This document shows positions 1 through 5,841 of a DNA stretch of 5,841 nucleotides, piece after piece; within the stretch, counting starts at the first letter, position 1, and every line of letters begins with the position of its first letter. The DNA is taken from the NCBI GenBank assembly GCA_021792815.1, contig JAJYTX010000208.1, positions 1-5,841 on the forward strand. The letters run 5' to 3'. Position numbers and translations under genes: made by a program. The notes under the pieces were generated by a model, which did no database searches, had not been told where the DNA came from, and worked only from the letters and a program-made list of their open reading frames with translations. The stretch comes from Pseudomonadota bacterium. GTDB lineage: Bacteria; Pseudomonadota; Gammaproteobacteria; Steroidobacterales; Steroidobacteraceae.

Positions 1-1457
<1,457 letters not shown>

Positions 1458-1489
1458 TTATCCGCCCCTGTGCGGCGTGCGGGCTCGAC

Positions 1490-1513
1490 CGCCGATACAG
1501 GTGTAACGCCGAT
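1490..1513. repeat. 7-base direct repeat, candidate operator
   Basis: CGCCGAT occurs at 1490-1496 and again at 1507-1513, a 17-base period with a 10-base spacer. It lies 92 bases upstream of the ligM-like start. AraC-family activators usually bind two direct half-sites on one DNA face, though their usual period is nearer 21 bases. The position is right for an activator site, but a GC-rich 7-mer pair can arise by chance. Confidence 0.35.
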
Positions 1514-1633
1514 GTGCCACCGCTGTTCCACCCATGGTGAAACCGCACAAGGCCGTCCGCGAAAGCCCGTGGCCGCCGCGGTGGGCCACCGTGACCCCGG
1601 GGCCGTGCAATACCACCTATAACCGCCACCGGC

Positions 1634-1662
1634 TTGTTCACGCAGCGGCGTCTCCGTATAAA
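1634..1662 (+). promoter_or_regulatory. Sigma70-like promoter of the araC-type gene
   Basis: A -35-like TTGTTC (1634-1639) is separated by exactly 17 bases from TATAAA (1657-1662), which matches the -10 consensus at 5 of 6 positions. The -35 matches at only 3 of 6, in the most conserved TTG. The expected transcript start is near 1669, leaving a leader of about 39 bases before the ATG at 1708. The A-run after TATAAA stands out in a GC-rich background. Confidence 0.55.
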
Positions 1663-1696
1663 AAACCGAGGTGCCATGCGCGTCGAGGCGCGCCTA

Positions 1697-1703
1697 GAGG
1701 GGG
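1697..1703 (+). promoter_or_regulatory. Ribosome-binding site deciding the araC-type start
   Basis: A purine-rich GAGGGGG run lies 4 bases before the ATG at 1708 (7 bases when counted from its first GAGG). It is the reason to prefer this start over the in-frame ATG at 1534, which would add 58 residues without family character and would overlap the proposed promoter. Confidence 0.7.
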
Positions 1704-1707
1704 AAAC

Positions 1708-2673
1708 ATGGCCTACAGCGACTCCTGCGCCCCTGCCGCGGCGGATCGGTGCCCCGCACCGCGATATTACCCCGCGCCGCGCCCCGAACGCGTTTCCCGG
1801 GAGGGGCCTGCCTGGAGTGAACTCGGCGATATGGTGGTGACCGAGATCGATTCGGAGGCGCAGGCGAGGCAGGTGCGGGCCGCGGGCGCCGGCATGCACC
1901 CGCCGCGGTTCTTCGTGCATCTGCTGCTCGAGGGCGAAGGCATCGTGCGGCAGGACGGCCGCGAGGCGCTGTTGCGCAGCGGCGATTTCGCCCTGTGCGA
2001 TGGCGCCCGCCATTACGAGCTCAGCTGCCCGCAAGGCAGCCGGATGCTCGTGCTGGGCATCCCGACCGCGAAGCTGCGCCGCCACCTCGCCTGCCCGGAG
2101 TCCCTCGCCGCCGTCGCGATCCGCTCCGTCAGCGCCGTGGCCGGGCTGCTGTCCGGCCTGCTGCGCAGTTACTGGCTCGACTGCCGCCATTCACTCGACG
2201 GAGAGTCGGCCGAGCAGATCGCGCTCGCCGTTCTCGATCTGCTCGGCGCCGCCTGCGCCCACGTGCCGAGGACATTGTCCGAGCGTTCGCCGCGCGGCAC
2301 GGCCCATCGCATCCGCATCATCAACTACATCCACGCGCATCTGTACGATTCCGAGCTGACGCCGGCGCAGATCGCCCGTGCCTGCCGCATCACCACACGG
2401 TACCTGCATTACCTGTTTTCCGACGGCGAAGAGACGGTGACGCGCTACATCCTCAGACGCAGGCTGGAGGGTTGCGCGCAGGCGCTGCTCGCCGACAGCC
2501 AGCTCGGGCGCACCGTGACCGCCATCGCCTTCGATCACGGGTTCAACAGCGCGACCCATTTCGGCCGCGTCTTCCGCGCCCATTTTGGAATGACTCCACG
2601 GGAGTACCGCGGCCGGGCCGCGTGCGGCGCCCGCCCCGTACGGCAGGAGGGCCCGTCCGCGACCGGCTGCTGA
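1708..2673 (+). CDS. AraC-family transcriptional activator, FeaR-like (AraC_binding_2 + HTH)
   Basis: A 321-residue cytoplasmic DNA-binding regulator. The N-terminal part (about 65-150) fits the AraC-binding-like domain found in FeaR/NphR-type activators, with the typical stretch around RQDGREALLRSGDFALCDGA (81-100). Such domains sense small molecules, often aromatic acids or amine-derived aldehydes. The C-terminal AraC/XylS module (about 200-301) has a first helix-turn-helix near 218-238 and a second near 268-291, ending in the family signature AHFGMTPREYR (291-301). A 21-residue tail follows. The gene is divergent from the LigM-like demethylase and upstream of a LysR gene on the same strand. 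By position its likely target is the demethylase promoter, and perhaps its own. The ligand is unknown; an aromatic acid such as vanillate is a guess from context. Confidence 0.9.
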   Translation: MAYSDSCAPAAADRCPAPRYYPAPRPERVSREGPAWSELGDMVVTEIDSEAQARQVRAAGAGMHPPRFFVHLLLEGEGIVRQDGREALLRSGDFALCDGARHYELSCPQGSRMLVLGIPTAKLRRHLACPESLAAVAIRSVSAVAGLLSGLLRSYWLDCRHSLDGESAEQIALAVLDLLGAACAHVPRTLSERSPRGTAHRIRIINYIHAHLYDSELTPAQIARACRITTRYLHYLFSDGEETVTRYILRRRLEGCAQALLADSQLGRTVTAIAFDHGFNSATHFGRVFRAHFGMTPREYRGRAACGARPVRQEGPSATGC

Positions 2674-2676
2674 AGC

Positions 2677-2707
2677 CCCTGGCGCGGGCGCCGACGTTCC
2701 GCCAGGG
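2677..2707 (+). terminator. Inverted repeat after the araC-type gene, possible weak terminator
   Basis: CCCTGGCG (2677-2684) and CGCCAGGG (2700-2707) form a perfect 8-base-pair stem with a 15-base loop, starting 3 bases after the stop codon. No T-run follows, so it does not look like a classical intrinsic terminator. It may be an RNA 3' stem or an attenuating structure ahead of the LysR gene. Confidence 0.35.
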
Positions 2708-2741
2708 CCGGCCGGCGGTAGGTCGGCGGGCCGCTCGCCCT

Positions 2742-2747
2742 TATAAT
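2742..2747 (+). promoter_or_regulatory. Perfect -10 box directly before the lysR-type start
   Basis: TATAAT, matching the sigma70 -10 consensus at all six positions, ends 5 bases before the ATG at 2753. A transcript starting at the usual distance from it would begin at or within a base or two of the start codon. No good -35 is seen at 16-18 bases upstream (the 17-base position reads TAGGTC), so the promoter may be weak or activator-dependent. Confidence 0.5.
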
Positions 2748-2752
2748 GGCGC

Positions 2753-3682
2753 ATGCTCGAGCTACGGCGTTTCGATCTCAATCTGCTGATTTCCCTCGAT
2801 GCGCTGCTGCACGAGAAAAACATCAGCCGCGCCGCCGAGCGACTCTACGTGTCGCAGCCGGCCATGAGCGCCGCCCTGCACAAGCTGCGCGAGTACTTCA
2901 ACGACCCGCTGCTGGTGCGCGTCGGTCGCAACCTGGAGCTGACGCCGCGCGGCCAGTCGCTGGTCGAGCCGGTGCGCGAGGCGCTGCTGCGGATTCAGGC
3001 CACTCTCGGCACCCAACCACAGTTCGATCCGGGCACGGCCCGTCGTGAGTTCACCATCATCATCTCGGAGGAGGCGCTGCCGGATCTGCTGCCGGCGCTG
3101 ATCAAACGGCTCGCCGCGGACGCGCCGGGCATCTCCTGCCGGGTGCAGCTGATCTCCGAGAGCATCCTGACGCGGCTCGAATACGGGGAAGCCGATCTCG
3201 GCGTCTGCCTCGACAGCCTGAGGCTGTATGCCGCCCGGGCCTGGCCGGACTCGCTGCGCATGGTGCGTCTGCGGCCGGTGCGCTGGATCTGCGCGGTCGA
3301 CGCGCATCATCCGACCATCGGCGAGACCCTCACGGCGGAGCAGTTCTTCGCGCTGCCGCATGCCTTCGGCGCGCCGAACGCCTATTCGGTCGGCGCCGAG
3401 GAGCTGGTTCGCCGTCTGTTCGACATCGACCTGAACGTGCAGCTCTCGGTGCCCAGCCTGCTGCACCTGCCGCTGGTGCTGGCGGGCACCTCTTACGTCG
3501 CGACGATGCCGGAGCGGGTGCTGCGGATGGCGCCGGCCGTCGCCTCGGTGAAAACCTTCCCCACGCCGTTCCCGACGCCTCTGCAGCATGAGCTGCTGCT
3601 GTGGCACCACCGGCACGAGCCCGATCCGGCGCACACCTGGCTGCGCGGGTTGATCGTCGAGATCAGCAGCCAGCTCTCCTGA
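2753..3682 (+). CDS. LysR-family transcriptional regulator, NodD/NahR-like group
   Basis: A 309-residue LysR-type regulator of typical length. It opens with MLELRRFDLNLL, the usual start of NodD-like members, which supports the ATG at 2753. The winged helix-turn-helix covers about residues 8-66, with the core AAERLYVSQPAMSAALHKLR at 27-46 and the LTPRGQSL wing at 63-70. The effector-binding domain begins near residue 98 and ends with a WHHRHEPDPAHTWLRGLI stretch (284-301) typical of this group, whose known members respond to aromatic inducers (flavonoids for NodD, salicylate for NahR). No Shine-Dalgarno sequence precedes the start, while a perfect TATAAT sits 5 bases upstream, so translation may be leaderless. 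It follows the AraC gene by 79 bases and points at the convergent aldehyde dehydrogenase operon. LysR proteins often control a divergent target, but its upstream neighbour is co-directional, so the target cannot be named. Confidence 0.92.
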   Translation: MLELRRFDLNLLISLDALLHEKNISRAAERLYVSQPAMSAALHKLREYFNDPLLVRVGRNLELTPRGQSLVEPVREALLRIQATLGTQPQFDPGTARREFTIIISEEALPDLLPALIKRLAADAPGISCRVQLISESILTRLEYGEADLGVCLDSLRLYAARAWPDSLRMVRLRPVRWICAVDAHHPTIGETLTAEQFFALPHAFGAPNAYSVGAEELVRRLFDIDLNVQLSVPSLLHLPLVLAGTSYVATMPERVLRMAPAVASVKTFPTPFPTPLQHELLLWHHRHEPDPAHTWLRGLIVEISSQLS

Positions 3683-3702
3683 GGCGGGCCGCGTTGGCCG
3701 CC
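3683..3702 (+). terminator. GC hairpin directly after the lysR-type stop codon
   Basis: The stem is formed by GGCGGGCC (3683-3690) and GGCCGCC (3696-3702), seven base pairs with one bulged G and a 5-base loop. It begins at the base after the stop codon. There is no following T-run, so calling it a terminator rests on position and stem strength only. Confidence 0.35.
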
Positions 3703-3712
3703 CCGGCTGACC

Positions 3713-3732
3713 CCGGCGCAGCCGCGCGCCGG
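3713..3732. terminator. Perfect inverted repeat in the convergent gap
   Basis: CCGGCGC (3713-3719) and GCGCCGG (3726-3732) form a perfect 7-base-pair stem with a 6-base loop. The structure folds on either strand and could end transcription from both convergent genes, although no T-run is present on either side. Confidence 0.35.
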
Positions 3733-3739
3733 CTTGTGC

Positions 3740-3754
3740 ATCGGCCACGCCGAT
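3740..3754. repeat. Short hairpin in the convergent gap
   Basis: ATCGGC (3740-3745) and GCCGAT (3749-3754) are perfect inverted copies around a 3-base loop. On the minus strand it lies downstream of the MDR oxidoreductase stop. The same ATCGGC hexamer forms the direct repeat at 1490-1513, which is probably chance. Confidence 0.3.
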
Positions 3755-3776
3755 CGTCCGCCCGGGGAGGGACCGG

Positions 3777-3795
3777 GCTGCGGCCCCCGCGCAGC
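3777..3795 (-). terminator. Hairpin just downstream of the MDR oxidoreductase gene
   Basis: GCTGCG (3777-3782) and CGCAGC (3790-3795) form a 6-base-pair stem with a 7-base loop, 8 bases beyond the minus-strand stop codon. A competing fold pairs CCCGC (3786-3790) with GCGGG (3794-3798). A further CCCGG/CCGGG stem lies at 3761-3777. No U-tract is present, so any termination may need Rho or the stems may protect the mRNA end. Confidence 0.3.
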
Positions 3796-3803
3796 GGGCA
3801 GCG

Positions 3804-4835
3804 TCACAGCCTGATGAGCACCTTGCCGAGGTGTTGTCCCGACTCGAGACGCTGATACGCGGCGCTCACCTCATCGAGCCCGTAGACGCGATCGATCACC
3901 GGGCGGATCCGGTGCTGCTCGATGAACGCCATCATTGCCTCGAAATCCGCACGCGAGCCGACATAGATGCCGCTCGCGGTGGCGTTGCCATACACCAAGG
4001 TCATCGCCGGGATGTCGCCGCCGAATCCCGAAAGCCCCCCGATCAGCGCGATGTGCCCGCTGGGGGCGAGGCTCGCCAGGGATTGCCCCAGGGTGCCGGT
4101 CCCGCCGACCTCGAGGACCTGATGCACGCCGACGCCACCGGTGGCGGCACGCACGGTGTCCGACCACTGCGGTATCCTGCTGTAATTGATCGTCGTGACG
4201 GCTCCGAGCGTCCTGGCGTGCGCGAGTTTCTCGTCGCTGGAGCTGGTGACGATGGGACGGGCGCCGGCGGCTGCCGCGAACTGCAGGCCGAAGATCGACA
4301 CGCCCCCGGTGCCGAGGATCAACACATGGTCGCCCGGCTGCATCCGGCCCCGGGTGACCAGTCCGTTCCAGGCGGTGACGGCCGCACAGGGCAGGGTCGC
4401 GGCCTCTTCGTACGAATAGCCCTCCGGAACACGGACGAGCCCCTCCTCGGACAGGCAGACGTATTCGGACAGCATGCCGTCGAGCTGTCCGCCGAGCGCC
4501 GAGGACAGGGTCTCGCCATTCGACCGTCCCCGCAGCCAGTGCTGGAAGAAAATGGCGGCGACCCGGTCGCCGGCCTTGAAGCGCGTGACGTCCTGGCCGA
4601 CGGAGACCACCTCGCCTGCGCCGTCCGACAGCGGGACCACCAGCGGCCGCGGCGGCATCGGATATTGTCCATGCAACACGTACACGTCGCGCCGGTTGAG
4701 GGATGTGGCGCGCACGCGTACCAGCACTTCATGTCCGGCTGGTCTGGGTACCGGCGCCCGCTCGAGGGTCAGCCGGTAGCTGCCGTCGGGTTGACGGGTC
4801 AGGATTGCGCGGCGTTGCTGCTCTGCGGATGTCAT
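3804..4835 (-). CDS. Zinc-independent MDR-superfamily NAD(P)-dependent oxidoreductase
   Basis: A 343-residue cytoplasmic oxidoreductase of the medium-chain dehydrogenase/reductase superfamily, most like the quinone-oxidoreductase-type MDR proteins often annotated as alcohol dehydrogenase. The N-terminal catalytic domain (about 1-145) contains ATSLNRRDVYVLHGQYP (43-59) and a DGAGEV segment (71-76) where zinc alcohol dehydrogenases carry catalytic Cys and GHE motifs. No four-cysteine structural zinc lobe is present. The Rossmann domain has the nucleotide-binding stretch VLILGTGGVSIFGLQFA (171-187). LGKVLIRL closes the protein. The ATG at 4835 has GAGG 7 bases upstream (4843-4846). A longer in-frame reading to 4988 would overlap the preceding gene and gives no family sequence. 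It lies 17 bases after the aldehyde dehydrogenase stop, so the two are surely co-transcribed. The substrate is unknown: a quinone, an unsaturated carbonyl or an alcohol/aldehyde pair are all possible. Confidence 0.88.
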   Translation of the reverse strand: MTSAEQQRRAILTRQPDGSYRLTLERAPVPRPAGHEVLVRVRATSLNRRDVYVLHGQYPMPPRPLVVPLSDGAGEVVSVGQDVTRFKAGDRVAAIFFQHWLRGRSNGETLSSALGGQLDGMLSEYVCLSEEGLVRVPEGYSYEEAATLPCAAVTAWNGLVTRGRMQPGDHVLILGTGGVSIFGLQFAAAAGARPIVTSSSDEKLAHARTLGAVTTINYSRIPQWSDTVRAATGGVGVHQVLEVGGTGTLGQSLASLAPSGHIALIGGLSGFGGDIPAMTLVYGNATASGIYVGSRADFEAMMAFIEQHRIRPVIDRVYGLDEVSAAYQRLESGQHLGKVLIRL

Positions 4836-4842
4836 GTGGATT

Positions 4843-4846
4843 CCTC
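4843..4846 (-). promoter_or_regulatory. Ribosome-binding site of the MDR oxidoreductase
   Basis: GAGG on the minus strand, 7 bases before the ATG at 4835, lies within the 17-base gap after the aldehyde dehydrogenase stop codon. It decides the start and supports translation from a shared mRNA. Confidence 0.7.
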
Positions 4847-4852
4847 GCGGCC

Positions 4853-5841
4853 CTAGACCGCCATGCACACGGATTTCAGCTCGGTGTACATCTCGATGCC
4901 GGCGCGGCCCTGCTCGCGGCCGATGCCGGATTGCTTGTAACCCCCGAAGGGCATGCCCGCGTCGATCATGGCGTGGCAGTTCACCCATACGGTGCCGGCC
5001 TTGATCTTCGGCACCAGCCGCTGCACCGCGCGCAGATCGTTCGACCAGATGCTGGCGGCCAGGCCATAGGGCGTGTCGTTGGCCCAGGCCGCGACTTCGT
5101 TCAGGTCGTCGAAGCGCTGGGCGACCACCACGGGACCGAAGATCTCCTCGCGTACGATCCTCATGTCGGGCTTGACGTCTACGATCACTGTCGGTTTGAC
5201 GTAGTAGCCTTTGTGCGCCGGCGCCTCACCGCCGGCCGTGATGGTGGCCCCTTGCTCGCGTCCGGACCGCAGATAGCCCAGCACGCGATCGCGCTGCTCC
5301 TGCGAGACCAGCGGACCCATCTGGGTGCGCTCGTCGAGGCCCGGACCGATGATGATCGACCGCGCGGCGTCGCTCACCCCTTCGATGACTTTGTCGAAGA
5401 CCCGCCGCTGCACGAACAGGCGCGAGCCGGCCACGCAGACCTGTCCGGAGTTGAAGAACACCGCCTGGGCGGCGCCGCTCGCCACGGTCTGCGGATCGAC
5501 GTCGGGCAGCACGATCACCGGCGATTTGCCGCCGAGCTCGAGCGAAACGCGCTTCAGGGTTGCGGTGGCCGCGATGTTGATGATTTTGCCGACTTCGGTC
5601 GAGCCGGTGAACGCGATCTTGTCGACGCCGGGATGGGCGACCAGCGCCGCCCCGGTGCTCTCTCCGAGTCCGGTCAGGATGTTGACCACACCCGGGGGAA
5701 AGCCGGCCTCGAGGATCAGCTCGCCCAGGCGCAACGCGCTGAGCGGCGTCTGCTCGGCGGGCTTGAGCACACTGGTGCAGCCGGTGGCGAGCACGGGCGC
5801 GAGCTTCAGGGCCGCCATCAGCAGCGGGAAATTCCACGGAA
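4853..5841 (-). CDS. NAD(P)-dependent aldehyde dehydrogenase, N-terminus outside the window
   Basis: This is the C-terminal two thirds (328 residues visible) of an ALDH-superfamily enzyme of about 490-500 residues, oxidising an aldehyde to its acid in the cytoplasm. The visible part opens in frame with PWNFPLLM, the conserved motif whose Asn forms the oxyanion hole, so the reading frame is open past 5841 and the ATG at 5818 is not the true start. Other signatures, counted from the first visible residue: LKPAEQTP (25-32, cofactor-binding Lys), FTGSTEVGK (77-85), LELGGKSP (100-107, catalytic Glu101), FFNSGQVC (128-135, catalytic Cys135), EEIFGPVV (231-238) and PFGGYKQSGIGRE (297-309). The VNCH and YTELKSV segments near the end recall phenylacetaldehyde and related aldehyde dehydrogenases, but the substrate is not fixed. 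It is the upstream gene of an operon with the MDR oxidoreductase; its promoter lies outside the window. Confidence 0.93.
   Translation of the reverse strand, partial: PWNFPLLMAALKLAPVLATGCTSVLKPAEQTPLSALRLGELILEAGFPPGVVNILTGLGESTGAALVAHPGVDKIAFTGSTEVGKIINIAATATLKRVSLELGGKSPVIVLPDVDPQTVASGAAQAVFFNSGQVCVAGSRLFVQRRVFDKVIEGVSDAARSIIIGPGLDERTQMGPLVSQEQRDRVLGYLRSGREQGATITAGGEAPAHKGYYVKPTVIVDVKPDMRIVREEIFGPVVVAQRFDDLNEVAAWANDTPYGLAASIWSNDLRAVQRLVPKIKAGTVWVNCHAMIDAGMPFGGYKQSGIGREQGRAGIEMYTELKSVCMAV

Noticed and set aside
1505..1520. TGGCAC on the minus strand (1515-1520) as part of a sigma54 promoter for the demethylase
   Set aside because: The required GC at the -12 element is absent at the right spacing.
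1534..1707. Upstream in-frame start of the AraC-type gene, adding 58 residues
   Set aside because: The extra residues do not resemble the family, the better ribosome-binding site is at 1697-1703, and the extension would overlap the sigma70-like promoter at 1634-1662.
2746..3048. A 100-codon frame starting at the ATG inside TATAATGG
   Set aside because: It reads the LysR gene in the wrong frame and its translation is Arg/Ala-rich without family features.
2762..3748. A 328-codon open frame on the minus strand across the LysR gene
   Set aside because: It lies opposite a conserved LysR coding region and its translation is Arg/Gln-rich with no family features.
3831..4856. A 341-codon open frame on the plus strand across the MDR gene
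   Set aside because: It is the antisense shadow of a conserved oxidoreductase and has no recognisable domain.
4836..4988. Upstream in-frame start of the MDR gene, adding 51 residues
   Set aside because: It would overlap the conserved C-terminus of the aldehyde dehydrogenase; the ATG at 4835 has a good ribosome-binding site and the expected protein length.
5818..5818. ATG at 5818 as the start of the aldehyde dehydrogenase
   Set aside because: The frame stays open upstream and encodes the conserved PWNFPLL just before it, so this Met is internal and the gene runs out of the window.

Overview
The window is GC-rich, densely coded DNA. Its gene types and GC content suggest a proteobacterium of the aromatic-degrading soil or water kind; nothing here fixes the genus. 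It shows no mobile element, RNA gene, CRISPR array or clear sign of recent transfer. Five protein genes are present, two of them cut by the window edges.

Layout. (1) Positions 1-1397, minus strand: a nearly complete LigM-type tetrahydrofolate-dependent aryl O-demethylase (vanillate / 3-O-methylgallate demethylase family), missing only its last few codons. (2) Positions 1398-1707: a 310-base divergent intergenic region. It carries ribosome-binding sites at both ends, a good sigma70-like promoter for the rightward gene, a 7-base direct repeat at 17-base spacing and an imperfect inverted repeat, both candidate operators. (3) Positions 1708-2673, plus strand: an AraC-family activator of the FeaR-like type (AraC_binding_2 plus AraC HTH). 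(4) Positions 2753-3682, plus strand: a LysR-family regulator of the NodD/NahR-like group, whose perfect TATAAT box sits 5 bases before the ATG, suggesting a leaderless mRNA. (5) Positions 3683-3803: a convergent gap packed with GC hairpins, probably a two-way transcription end. (6) Positions 3804-5841, minus strand: a two-gene operon in which an NAD(P)-dependent aldehyde dehydrogenase (N-terminus outside the window) is followed after 17 bases by a zinc-free MDR-family oxidoreductase.

How they may work together (inference). The demethylase would move the methyl group of a methoxylated aromatic acid to tetrahydrofolate, giving a catechol-type product for ring cleavage. The aldehyde dehydrogenase and MDR enzyme would process an aldehyde/alcohol or unsaturated carbonyl, possibly an aromatic side chain. 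The AraC protein is the natural candidate for controlling the divergent demethylase gene; the LysR protein could control the convergent operon or an operon outside the window. No ring-cleavage, folate-recycling or transport gene is visible, so the full pathway cannot be read here.

I found no clear evidence of an undescribed system. The best leads are the regulator-demethylase pair with its candidate operator, the leaderless LysR start, and the zinc-free MDR enzyme, which an automatic annotation could mislabel as a zinc alcohol dehydrogenase.
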